This document shows, piece by piece, positions 53,721 to 64,000 of a stretch of 64,000 bases of DNA. The stretch is from Hyperoodon ampullatus. Lineage: Eukaryota; Chordata; Mammalia; Artiodactyla; Ziphiidae. How positions within the stretch are numbered: the stretch's first letter is position 1; each line of letters opens with the position of its first letter. The DNA lies in NCBI GenBank assembly GCA_949752795.1, contig OX457061.1, forward strand, positions 45,664,338 to 45,728,337. The letters are read 5' to 3'. The notes under the pieces are model-generated. The model saw only the letters and a list, made by a program, of their open reading frames with translations. It searched no databases and was not told where the DNA came from. Both the position numbers and the translations under genes were made by a program.

Positions 53721-56700
53721 GTAATAACTTATTTTTTTCTTTTTTAATTTTGGAGGGAGGGTAGCCTTAGGCAAGGGCAGGCTTCTCCATGACCAGAGGA
53801 AACCAACTATTCCATATTTACAGAAAATGATAGTGAACAGCTTCTGCGGTGATAATGGAAGTAACTTGATAGGGCAAAATTAATGAAGAATTTGGACTTT
53901 CCAGCTGGGAGATGATATTGTTCATATGCATCAAGCAGCTGCTACTTACCAGGGTCTGCTATTATTCCTATAGCAGACATATTTTTATTATTATAGTGTA
54001 ACATGATACATCGAATGCATCCATGAAGGTAAAATATCAATAGTTAACTAGCCTCTGCAGTGAAAAACAAAAATTACACAATCCACAGGATTTTTTTTAA
54101 GGCTATCAAATTCACTTCAGCCAGGAGGCATGAAGCTTAGTTAAAAACAGCTGTTTAATTCAACTAGTTGAATTAAATAGGTCTTTGGAGAAATTGATTT
54201 ACCTGCACATATTGAAATATGGTCCTGATTTTGAGTGCTTTCTACAATTCCAGCCCTGGAAGGACAGGTGATTTTGGTTATTTCAAAGAGTAAGACACTT
54301 TTGATGGAGTTTAGAGTTTGGTTGTCAGAGTGACAGTGCTTTGAGTTAGAATTTGAAATAAGGTCCCTAAGAGGTGAAATATCAAGTAATCCCTAATACC
54401 AACCTTGGTATATGATAGAAAATACATTCTTTTAAAACTAATGTGTATTGTTTGTTTTGTTATTTTAAAAGTTATAGATGGTGAGTTGTGGAGAATAAAA
54501 TACATTCTTAAGCCACTTTTAAAAAAAAAAATAAAGACTATTATTCATACCTTAAAACAAAGTATTTACCTCTGGTCTTATATTGGCTAAGGTTTCAGAG
54601 GATTTCATAACCAACTAGTTTTTTTATTCTAAAAAAATAGAAGACCCAATTTTAAAGGTAAAAATGCCTTTAGTTATTTGAAATACATAAGTGAATAATA
54701 TAGTGTTTCTGGAAGAAAAAAAAATTTTTTTTTTGGTTTGGTTTAGCAAAGCACAGAGCATATAGTACTGTTTTCTTCTTTCAGTTGTGAAAGGACTAGA
54801 TTGTTCTATGATCATCAATGCCAGGATTGTTGCTGTCCTATTGGTTAGCTCAGTGGTGAAAGAACAAATAGTTTCTTGAATGTTAGTCTTTTTTTTTTTG
54901 CGGTACGTGGGCCTCTCACTGTTGTGGCCTCTCCCCTTGCGGAGCACGGGCTCCGGACGCGCAGGCTCAGCGGCCATGGCTCACGGGCCTAGCCGCTCCG
55001 CGGCATGTGGGATCTTCCCGGACCGGGGCATGAACCCGTGTCCCCTGCATCGGCAGGCGGACTCTCAACCACTGCGCCACCAGGGAAGCCCTTGAATGTT
55101 AGTCTTTTTTTTTTTTTTTTTTTTTTTTTTGCGGTACGCGGGCCTCTCACTGTTGTGGCCTCTCCCATTGCGGAGCACAGGCTCCGGACGCGCAGGCTCA
55201 GCGGCCACGGCTCACGGGCCCAGCCGCTCTGCGGCATGTGGGATCTTCCCGGACTGGGGCACGAACCCGTGTCCCCTGCATCGGCAGGCGGACTCTCAAC
55301 CACTGCGCCACCAGGGAAGCCCGAATGTTAGTCTTTTATTGAACAACACATAAAAATCTAAATTGGAATTATTTATAAATAGAATAAAGATGTGACTTTG
55401 CATTATTTATTTAGATAGAATGGATATTTTAGTTTAAATATTGCTGTTTTATTTATTTGGCAAATATAAAGTACCACCTCTGCTTGCCCTGATCCTAGAT
55501 ATAAAGATAATTAGGATATCTGGAGACTCTCAGACTCTTAGGGGGCAGGGTAACTGGGAAGACAGGCAACCATATAGTGAGATAAGTGCTCTCACAGAGG
55601 TTTGTACGTGGCAAACCCAGAACGAAAGCTATTCAATTGAGCTTTCTCACTTTATATCATTATTATCATACTCTTCCCATTCCTTATTATATTAGAGAAA
55701 TGGAGGTAAGAAAGTACATTTTCCCCAATAATTCTCAATATTGTCTTCTCACCCAAACCCTAAGTAGGAGCCAGAGTTTCAGAACCCTGAGAAACTCCCT
55801 CACCAACTTAAGGCTTCCTATTAGTGAGCCATCCTTGTCCAAAGAGCATTCTCTTTGGATACCTCAAATCAGGTAAGTTCAAAATAAATTACTGGACTCA
55901 GAACTTTAATAAAAGTCTAAGGCATTTAGATAACTGGCTGCCCTGACTTATTTAAGATCTTGAACAGACCTAACTCTAGATGTATTAACTCTGCATGTCA
56001 GACAGATATATTTTATTTCTTCTAGGGAAGGTTGAGCAGTAAAACCAGAGCATTTTAGAATACATTAAAACTTTGTTGTTTTTTTTTTCTGGGGAATTCC
56101 TTGGCGGTCCAGTGGTTGGGACTCAGCGCTTTCACTGCTGGCCCGGGGTTCAGTCCCTGGCTGGGGAACTAAGATCCACAAGCCATGCAACATGGCCAAA
56201 AAAGAAAAAAAATTGTTCTTTTCTTATAAAAAAATCTAGCAAAAGAAGATGCAAAAGAAGAGAAAATAGAACAGTGAGCCCCCACATGCCCATCATTCAC
56301 TTTCAATGATTGTCAAGATTTTGCCACACTTACTGTCAAAATGTTACATTTTTTTAGACGTCTACTCTACATTGGTTAAAATAACAAAACATGCTTCAAA
56401 GGGCTTGAGTAGTCTTTTTTTTTAAATTGGCGTATAATTGCTTTATAATGTTGTGTTAGTTTCTGCTGTACAATGAAGTGAATCAGCTGTATGTATACCT
56501 GTATCCCCTCCCTTTTGGACCTTCCTCCCACCCACCCCCCATCCCACCCATCTAGGTCATCACAGAGCACTGAGCTGAGCTTCCTGTGCTTCACAGCATG
56601 TTCCTCAACCAAGGAATATTGCCTCAATATTCTGGATGTTAAGGTTGATGAGTTCACTGAAGTCAGCCAGAGAAGAAATGTATCTAAATAGAAAGATGCA

Positions 56701-59700
56701 TTAGTGGTGAATTAGCACCAGTGGTGAATTAGCACCAGTCATAAAATTGTCCTGGGAAGAGGAAATATAGGATTGTGTTCTAACAAATAAATATATATCA
56801 GGGTAGGCAAAAAGAAGATGCAAGGAAACAAGACAAAGGGAGTGCCAGAATATACCTGGGAGAAACAGGGGGAAAATACATTGAAACCTACCACCAAATT
56901 CAAGGTATTTAATAAACCCGGGTAGGATTAAAAAAAGAAATTAGATTGAATGGTCCAGAAAACAGTAAATGTACAATAATAACTGGTTTGAAAGGAAGCA
57001 AGAAACCTGCTTTTGGGTGGGGTGGAGTAGAGAAGGAGATAGAAGTAATCAGGAGGATTTATAGCGAATAAAAGAACTCAGTGTCAACACTTCAGTATGT
57101 AACATATTGTGTGTATATATGTGTGTGCGTGTATTACACCTAATATGTAGCAAAATGTACTGATACTTTGACCTCTTAAGTAGTTTTATCGTATTATTAA
57201 AAATAAAACCCACTTATATATCAGCCAGAACACCTCAGAGAAGGAGAATCCTTGGACTGAGATGGAAAAAATCAGAGTTTGTGTTCGAAAACGCCCTCTG
57301 GGCATGAGGGAGGTACGTCGTGGAGAAATTAATATTATTACTGTAGAAGACAAAGAAACTCTACTTGTTCATGAGAAGAAAGAAGCAGTTGACCTCACAC
57401 AATATATTCTGCAGGTATGATGCTTTCCTTCTGTGTTTGGAACTAACATTATCAAGTGTCAATTTTTTGTTTTTTGTTTGAGTAGCAGTACAAATTCTAA
57501 AATCCAGTTCTGGGTTTGGGTGTTGGCATTCATTCCTGATGTGACATTGCATTAAATAATTGATAAGCCTTAGCCTTCATTTTTAAAAAATATAATGCAG
57601 TGGGGGATACAAAAACGTAACTCCTCCACTCTTGTGCAATAGAGTTGCATCATACAGTCACTTAACATGCTTTATGTGAACTTAATTACACATATTCAGT
57701 CAGAAAAGAGCGAATGAGGGAATAAAAAGAGTTTAAATAATGAACTGGTGGTAAGCAGGGCCAGTCACTGAGCGTATGCACCAGAGCAACTATGAGATGT
57801 TCACACAGTCTCAGTTCTCTCCTGTCTCTCACAGTGTGAACTTCTCATTCTGCTGAGTGCGAGTCTGGAGTTTAATGATGGAGGGTATATTTTTGAGCAA
57901 AAAGACCCCAGATTGCCAGCCAACTGCTTATTTTGATTCTCACTTGTATTTGGGCCTAGGCTTAATTTGGTGGAAATTGGGCTCCTGAACAGGCCACTTT
58001 GTACAAGGTAGATTGCAGTGAGTAAATATAACCCAGGGATATGATTTTACATAGAACATATAAGGGGTTAAATAAAACACTGTAGTTCAAACACATTAAA
58101 AAATGTTCACTCCCTGCCAGAATGATCATGATGAGTCCAAGGACAAAGGGTTTGATACTGAAAGGAATTTATTCCTAGCTGATAGGTACCCTTGTGATAA
58201 TTCCTTCAGTCTCTTATAAAAGCAGCAAACCCCACAGATGGAAGATACCATAATTTAGGTACTCTTAAAATGATGAAGCAATTATGAATAATCTTAAACA
58301 GGGGATAATCCACCAGATGTTAAGATTTGGGAATTCAGAGTTTCTCTTATCTGAATCTGCCTCCCTGCATGTTCATATTATGTTCATTCTATTCTCTCTC
58401 TCTCTTGCTTCAAAACCCAGTGACTGGGAGTTCCTTGGTGGTCTAGGGGTTAGGATTTGGTGTTTTTCACTGCCGTGGCCTGGGTTCATTCCCTGGTCAG
58501 GGAACTGAGATCCTGCAAGCCACGTGGTGCAAAAAAACAAAACAAAACCCAGTGACAGGTAGAAAGAAAAAAAAAAGTGGTGAGTAATCTGGTGTGCAAG
58601 CAATTCACCTTAGTCAGCTGAGATATTACTCTACTAGAATAAATCCTTTAACACTGAAGTCAAATTGTTAATATTCTCCCCTCTTTAACACTTGCATTGT
58701 TCTTTTTTTTCTTTGCTTACCAAAATTGGCTTTCACAGTAACATTCAAAGCAATCTACTGTGTCTTTCTATGGGCACTAAATTACTAGGCCACTGTATAA
58801 CCAGCCCAGTCACTTTAACAGCCTTATTGATTGCTGGTCAATGCACAGTCTATTAGGTCTAGGTGGGAGGTACTTATATTGAAGATGGTCCAAATGACCA
58901 ATTAGTTGTAATACTATCTAGTTCCATGGCTACTTATAGCCATGGTACTAGCCCTATCCAATCACCATCTACCCAAGACTGCCTTAATGATGCTTCTGTC
59001 GCAGTAATTCCCTCAAGGAGGCGTCATCTTATCTTTTGTATTTTTCCATTATCCCAAAACACAATAACCTTACTTCTTTGTCATTGCCATTGGTCAATAC
59101 TTATTGAATACCCATATTTTCCTTAGCACTTTCTCTGCTGTTTGAACTTTGGACCTTCACTCTCATAGGTCAAAGTCCTTACCTGTCAATACTTATAATA
59201 TATGTGTTGAGAGGCCTTTTTTCTCCCCCTTTTTCTTAAGTAGAAAGAAGAAAAGGGAGGTTCATAGCAAACATAGCAAATAAATATTGATACTAGATTC
59301 TTTGGGTTTTATTTTTAAACTTATTCAGGAATTCAAATAGGTTTATGTGTCCTTTAATTAAACATCTTACCCTTTCAAATCTTCTTTTGTTACTTATGTG
59401 ATCATATACATATAGTGTGCTGTTCTACTTACCATTAAATTTTAGGATATCAACATAATAAGTGAAAAAACAAGGAGACATATCTGTATGTGTTTCATTC
59501 CAATTTCTTAAAGAAAAATATATATAGAGAAAAAAAGATGGTACTGAAATATATCAAAGCCAATAGTGGCCATCTCTAGTGGTAGTAAGATTTACAGATA
59601 ATTTGATTTTCTTATCTGTTGTTATCCATGTTTAAAATCTTTTTATGTAATCAGCAGTGTTACTCTTATAAAAAAAAAGTAAGAACTTTTGAATAGGATA

Positions 59701-62460
59701 GATTTACCTATTTCAAAATCAAAACGGTATGCAATGAAGAGTGTCTCTAATCCCATTTCCTCCTTGAAGACAACCAGTATTACTTAAGTGTTTTTTTCCA
59801 GAGATATTTTATAAAGACACTTATAACTTTAAAAAAAAACTTCTTTAAAAAATAAACTATGCAACTCTGATCATATCAAAGCTAAAGTGAATTTTTTTTT
59901 TTGGCCGTGCTGCACTGCTTGCAGGATCTCAATTCCCTGACCAGAGATTGAACCCAGGCCACGGCAGTGAAAGTCCAAATCCTAACCAGTAGGCCACCAG
60001 GGAACTGCCTAAAGTGAATGTTAATCCAACTTCATTGATAAAATATGATCAAATGAAAGCATATGTGATGCACATGAATTATAATAGTAATCTTGTATGT
60101 TCACATATCTTTCATGAAAGATTCGTACAAAATTACTGGGAAAATCAGTACTTAAATCCTATTGGAAGGAAAGATACTAATTCCTTTAGTCAATACATGC
60201 TTTCAAAGGTGTTTACTCAAGAGCACTTATAGAAAGAGAAGAATAGCCATATACTCATGAAATAAAAGAAAACCCCCCAAAAATGTATATCCACATTTAC
60301 TTCCGTTCATTTTTTTATTTTCCTGAGAAATGCCAAAAATGCTTTTGACTTCATACTTAACTATAAAAACCTACAGTGATATTTGAGCAAAGAATGGATT
60401 TGTCTCCTTTCTTAAAGACCAGTTATGAGTTAGATATAAATCATGTCCATTAAAGTCAGATTTTAGAAATATATTTTACTCTTTATTATTGCCATTTTCA
60501 AGCTTAATCAAAAGTATAATGAACCCCCATCTACCTATGACCGAGCTAAAACAGAAACATTTAACTGTTCTTAAAATCAATCATATTTTTCAGAGCACTA
60601 AATGTTCACAGATCTCTTTATCATGCTGCACAGATTCATTTTTTTTCTCAATTCCTAACTTTTGGAGATTTTTTTTCTTTCTTTCTTTTTTTTTAGTTGT
60701 GCCATGCGGCTTGTGGGATCTTAATTCCCTGACCGGATATTGAACCCGTGCCCCCTGCAGTAGAAGCGTGGAGTCCTAGCCACTGGGCCTCCAGAAAATT
60801 CCCTGGAGATTTTTTCTAATTGATAAATTAGACTTTGTGGACCCAGTTTCTTTCAGATGACCTAAAAAATTTCCATTCTAATGTAATGTAATGGTACATG
60901 AAACAGAATTGAATGTGGGGTATGGTGACCCATGATGCATTGGCTCAAGTCCACTTTTCCAGCCTTGCCCATAAAACTTTTTCTTAACTGAATATTTAGA
61001 GCAGGCCCAGAAGGTAGCAGAAGATAGGGCCTCATCTCTCATTCATTATGTGTAGACTTCCATTATGATGCTACAATCAGACTTGAAATTATTAGGATTT
61101 CTTACTCAGATATAGTTGGGCTGCCAACATAGTGAGCCTCTAAATTATGGAAATTATTACAGCTGCTGAAGTAATGCTTTCCAGACCCAATTTAATGGGA
61201 TTTCCTATCTCTCCTCTTTCAGATTACCATGATTTTTCATTTGGGAGTCATCTTGGACTCCTTTCTCTCCCCAGCTATCACAACCAGTCATTGCCAAATT
61301 TCTTATGCATCCATTTCCTTTTTATTTCCATTCTCATTGTCTAATTTAGACCCTTCTTAACCTCACCACTGAGTTACTAGTGTTCCTGTTTCCAATACAT
61401 TCACAGTATGAAGCCAGATTAGTCTTCCAATAAAATGGCTCAGGTCATCCTCTCCTTTGCACAGTTTTTTGTCTTTCCACTTTTACTGAATTAAATATAA
61501 GCATTCTACCCCTTCCCTTAAGGCTGGTGTCCCAAGACCCCTACAACATAGTCCTAACTCATTATTCTCACCTTCTATTTCACTTTTCTACCTGCCAAGA
61601 TCCTATATGTCAAACACATTGAATCCTCCCTGTCCCCTAAAGATTCTTTGTGCTTTCCTGCTTTGACTCTTTGCTCATGTTTCCCCCATGCCCAGAATAC
61701 CTTCCCTGCCTCAGTCCCTACCTCTTAAATTCCTCTTCTTCCCCCATGGCCCATTCTTAGTACAAGCTTTTTCAGAATGTCTTTCCCAATCAGAGAGATT
61801 ATGTTTTTCTTTTGAATTCCACATGTGCTTTATCTCTCAAATTTTTTCTACCTTGTGGTCATTTGTATACTTGTCCGGATTAACATCTTTAGGTTGTGGA
61901 GTAGGGTGCAATATACATGCTACCAGCTGAGCAATAGATATTTATGGAATTATAAATTAAGCTATGTAACCTATGGAATAAAGATCTTCCTCTAGAATTC
62001 CCCCCAAATTTCAAATATGCTGGCTCTAGGTGGGCTATGAGGATAATTTCCATAGAATTCAGTTCCTCTCCTAGACCTAAGGAAGATTGGCTCACTGTTG
62101 GACTCTTTAATTTACTTCCCTTAAGAGAGAACAAAAATTGTGTGGTTTAGTTATTACATTGTGAGAACATGTCTACAGAGATCTCAAGTAAAAGAAGGCC
62201 CTGTCATTTGACAGTTAATGATTGCTTATTATCTCTAAGTTTGTCATGGACAGTTACTATTAGTTAAAAATGTATTTGCGCCTTTATTGTGTGTTAACTA
62301 GAATAGTGATGAAGAAAATCAAGAAAGTGTCTCTTTCTATAAAAACCAAATTTCTTTTTCAGCATGTTTTTTATTTTGATGAAGTCTTTGATGAGGCGTG
62401 CACCAATCAAGATGTATACATGAAAACTACTCACCCACTCATTCAGCATATTTTCAATGG
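53098..62460 (+). CDS. KIF24: KIF24, centriolar kinesin-13-type motor, 3'-partial, spliced
   Basis: Three coding exons (53098-53720, 57225-57414, 62363-62460) join in phase to about 303 residues of a protein that is over 1,300 long in human. Residues 1-64 (MTSWLYECLCEAELAQYY, then FTALGLQKIDELADVTMKDY, LGVHDMNDRKRLFQLIK) form the SAM-like N-terminal domain. A low-complexity linker of about 140 residues follows. The motor domain starts at MEKIRVCVRKRPLGMRE in exon 3 and continues through HVFYFDEVFDEACTNQD and THPLIQHIFNG in exon 4. The P-loop GQTGAGKT lies beyond the window. Known role: microtubule depolymerisation at the mother centriole, recruiting CP110 and suppressing cilium assembly. The ATG is 25 bases after the acceptor; the in-frame upstream reading is intron. 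The gene is intact as far as seen. Confidence 0.97.
54891..55091 (-). mobile_element. CHR SINE, first of a same-site pair
   Basis: Flanked by TTGAATGTTAGTCTTTT at 54876-54892 and 55092-55108. Confidence 0.95.
55109..55322 (-). mobile_element. CHR SINE, second of a same-site pair
   Basis: Same orientation as its neighbour, with a longer T run. A third copy of the target follows (GAATGTTAGTCTTTT, 55323-55337). Confidence 0.95.
56086..56213 (+). mobile_element. Short CHR-type SINE
   Basis: 'gaattccttggcggtccagt', 'ggggttcagtccctggctgg' and an A-rich tail. Confidence 0.87.
56415..56610 (-). mobile_element. L1 3' UTR fragment
   Basis: 'tgttgtgttagtttctgctg', 'gaatcagctgtatgtatacc' and 'catcacagagcactgagctg' show the same family as 48660-48853. 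Confidence 0.8.
57225..57414 (+). CDS. KIF24: KIF24 exon 3 (start of motor domain)
   Basis: AG at 57223-57224 after a poor pyrimidine tract; donor GTATGA. Reads SQNTSEKENPWTEMEKIRVC and onward to VDLTQYILQ. The split codon is AGC (Ser), where remembered human KIF24 has Arg. Phase 2-0. Confidence 0.95.
58425..58543 (+). mobile_element. Short CHR-type SINE with target duplication
   Basis: AAAACCCAGTGAC occurs at 58412-58424 and 58544-58556, perfect. Confidence 0.92.
59480..59690 (+). repeat. L1-like 3' end
   Basis: 'tggccatctctagtggtagt' and a terminal A run resemble the old L1 3' end type of 25650-25790. Confidence 0.5.
59893..60008 (-). mobile_element. Short CHR-type SINE with target duplication
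   Basis: CTAAAGTGAAT occurs at 59882-59892 and 60009-60019. Confidence 0.92.
60674..60803 (-). mobile_element. Short CHR-type SINE
   Basis: 'tgtgggatcttaattccctg' and 'agccactgggcctccagaaa'. TTGGAGATTTTTT-like flanks on both sides. Confidence 0.87.
61190..61870 (-). repeat. L2 LINE, long fragment
   Basis: 'gaagccagattagtcttcca', 'ggctcaggtcatcctctcct', 'gctttgactctttgctcatg' and 'cccatgcccagaatacct' follow the L2 3' complement in order over about 680 bases. Confidence 0.75.
62363..62460 (+). CDS. KIF24: KIF24 exon 4 (motor domain)
   Basis: Acceptor tttctttttcag; donor GTACGA after 62460. Reads HVFYFDEVFDEACTNQD, VYMKTTHPLIQHIFNG. Phase 0-2; the next exon should supply the P-loop. Confidence 0.96.
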
Positions 62461-62731
62461 GTACGATAGAAATTATTTGCTCCTCCTGCCTTTTATTTTC
62501 TATTTTCCATAAATCTTATTTCTTTATAAATGTTACTTATGTTTTTCAATTATTTTGAATTAAACATGAAATTGTGTTTTGACTTAATGAATTTAAATTA
62601 GACTCTTCTGGAAAATTCAGTGTCTCTATAAGTATTCACAAAGCATTTAGAAATATTCAGCAAAATTTCCATTTATACTGATGATATTGATTCTCTGTGC
62701 TTAGTGGAAAAATATAAGCTGTCAACAATAT

Positions 62732-62963
62732 ATTTATTTTTTTATTTTTTAATTTTTTTGGTTGCATGGGGTCTTAGTTGCAGCAGGCAGCCTCCTTAGT
62801 TGCAGCTCACTGGCTCATTAGTTGCAGCACATGGACTCCTTAGTTGCGGCATGCGAATTCTTAGTTATGGCATGCCCATGGGATCTAGTTCCCTAACCAG
62901 GGGTCGAACCCGGGCCCCTTGCATTGAGAGCGTGGAGTTTTATCCACTGCACCACAAGGGAAG
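62732..62963 (-). mobile_element. CHR-related SINE, diverged subtype, with target duplication
   Basis: TCAACAATAT-type flanks occur at about 62720 and 62964. The body has 'ctccttagttgcag' repeats. Confidence 0.88.
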
Positions 62964-63033
62964 TCAACAATATTATTTCATCACAGTCCTCAGAATAAGA
63001 AGGTGTGAGTGGTTGTAGTTAGTCTGAACTTTT

Positions 63034-63245
63034 TTTTTTTTTTTTTTTTTTTGGCGGTACACGGGCTTCTCACTGCTGTGGCCTCTCCCGTCGCGGAGCA
63101 CAGGCTCCAGATGCGCAGGCTCAGCGGCCATGGCTCACGGGCCCAGCCGCTCCGCGGCATGTGGGATCCTCCCGGACTGGGGCACGAACCCGCGTCCCCT
63201 GCATCGGCAGGCGGACTCTCAACCGCTGCGCCACCAGGGAAGCCC
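63034..63245 (-). mobile_element. CHR SINE with perfect target duplication
   Basis: TAGTCTGAACTTTT occurs at 63020-63033 and 63246-63259. Confidence 0.95.
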
Positions 63246-63419
63246 TAGTCTGAACTTTTGATAATAGGAATTATGTATTCTACCTATAGTTTCATTTTAA
63301 TTTTAAAATAATTATTCACACATAAACATTAAATGGGACAGAGTAGGTACTAGGGGCCTCTGTTGTATATTCAAAATGTAGTCAGGTACAGGTAGAAAAT
63401 GTTGAACAGCCTGCTAGAG

Positions 63420-63795
63420 TAACTGATTTCAGAGTATTTTTACTTTTATTTTTTAAAATAACTTTTATAACTTAAAAAAGTTGAGGTATAATTTACATAC
63501 ATTAAGATGCCATAACTAAGAGATCTTAAGAAGTACTCAGGTTTGATGAGCTTTGATAGTTGCACGTATCCAAGTAACCAATACCTGGAACAAGATATAG
63601 AACATTTCCATCACCCCAGAAAGTTCTCTTGTGTCCCTTTTTAGTTAATCCTCCCACCTTCACCCCCAGGTCTTATATAACCACTGACTTGCTTTCTGTC
63701 ACTATAGATTAGTTTTGCCTGTTCTAGAATGTCATAGAAACAGAATCATTACAATATATATCTTATGCCTGGCTTCTTTTGCATAGCATAATGAT
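63420..63795 (-). repeat. L1 internal fragment
   Basis: 'gttgaggtataatttacata', 'gatgagctttgatagttgca' and 'gaacatttccatcaccccag' are the complement of an L1 region. Confidence 0.75.
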
Positions 63796-63799
63796 GGGT

Positions 63800-64000
63800 T
63801 TTTTTTATAAATTTATTTTTATTTTTATTTGTTTTTGGCTGCATTGGGTCTTTGTTGCTGCGTGCAGGCTTTCTCTAGTTGCAGCAAGTGAGGGCTACTC
63901 TTTGTTGCAGTGCGCGGGCTTCTCATTGCAGTGGCTTCTCTGGTTGCGGAGCACGGGCTGTAGGCTCACAGGATTCAGTAGTTGTGGCACACGGGCTTCA
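63800..64000 (-). mobile_element. CHR SINE, cut by window end
   Basis: Complement long body starting 'ttggctgcattgggtctttg'. The 5' end of the element lies beyond 64000. Confidence 0.92.

Larger units (their letters stand above)
53721..57224 (+). other. KIF24: KIF24 intron 2
   Basis: Holds two CHRs at one target (54888-55322), another SINE at 56086, an L1 fragment at 56415-56610, and otherwise AT-rich sequence without recognised content. Confidence 0.7.
57415..62362 (+). other. KIF24: KIF24 intron 3
   Basis: Four retroposons are listed separately. About 57600-58400, 58620-59480 and 60020-60660 are AT-rich with nothing recognised. Confidence 0.7.

Overview
This is a stretch of mammalian nuclear DNA, almost certainly from a whale or dolphin. 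Intron-containing genes sit among interspersed repeats. About two dozen copies of one tRNA-derived SINE (the CHR family of cetaceans and relatives) are present, many still flanked by perfect or near-perfect target-site duplications. L1 3' ends, MIR, L2 and small DNA-transposon fragments fill much of the rest. No prokaryotic features, CRISPR arrays or functional tRNA/rRNA genes were seen, and no new multi-gene system is evident.

Four protein genes were recognised by reading translated exons. Gene content, order and relative orientation match the human 9p13 block as I remember it. (1) SPMIP6 (C9orf24/SMRP1, a sperm-axoneme microtubule inner protein) is on the + strand at 186-5785; its first 45 or so codons lie left of the window. 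(2) MYORG (GH31 glycosidase, ER type II membrane protein) is on the + strand, with a CpG-rich candidate promoter at about 7.9-8.6 kb and one uninterrupted coding exon at 11552-13699. (3) NUDT2 (Ap4A hydrolase) is on the - strand, with two coding exons at 24799-24673 and 22623-22307 and an upstream non-coding exon near 33 kb. (4) KIF24 (centriolar kinesin) is on the + strand, with a non-coding exon ending at 33470 and coding exons at 53098-53720, 57225-57414 and 62363-62460; the rest of the motor lies right of the window. NUDT2 and KIF24 are head-to-head and appear to share one CpG-island promoter at about 32.8-33.5 kb. The genes are unrelated in function; only NUDT2 and KIF24 have an evident shared regulatory region.

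Layout: 1-5.8 kb SPMIP6; 5.8-7.4 kb intergenic with an L1 tail plus SINE; 7.4-13.7 kb MYORG; 13.7-22 kb MYORG 3' flank and intergenic DNA with a 270-bp GT/GA microsatellite, an approximately 250-bp inverted repeat and a full-length SINE; 22-33 kb NUDT2; 33.3-64 kb KIF24, mostly repeat-rich intron.

The most interesting points are: the 3' end of SPMIP6, where a GC-AG donor, a nearby GT donor, a symmetric 87-nt exon open in a second frame and an alternative last exon could give several C-termini; the shared NUDT2/KIF24 promoter with four CCAAT boxes and a CGCG element; the large inverted repeat at 18.1-19.0 kb; two places where a second retroposon entered the target site of a first; and an unexplained 74-codon open segment behind an acceptor-like tract at 25.84 kb. 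Splice sites, promoters and repeat family names are read by eye; none was confirmed by RNA data or database search.
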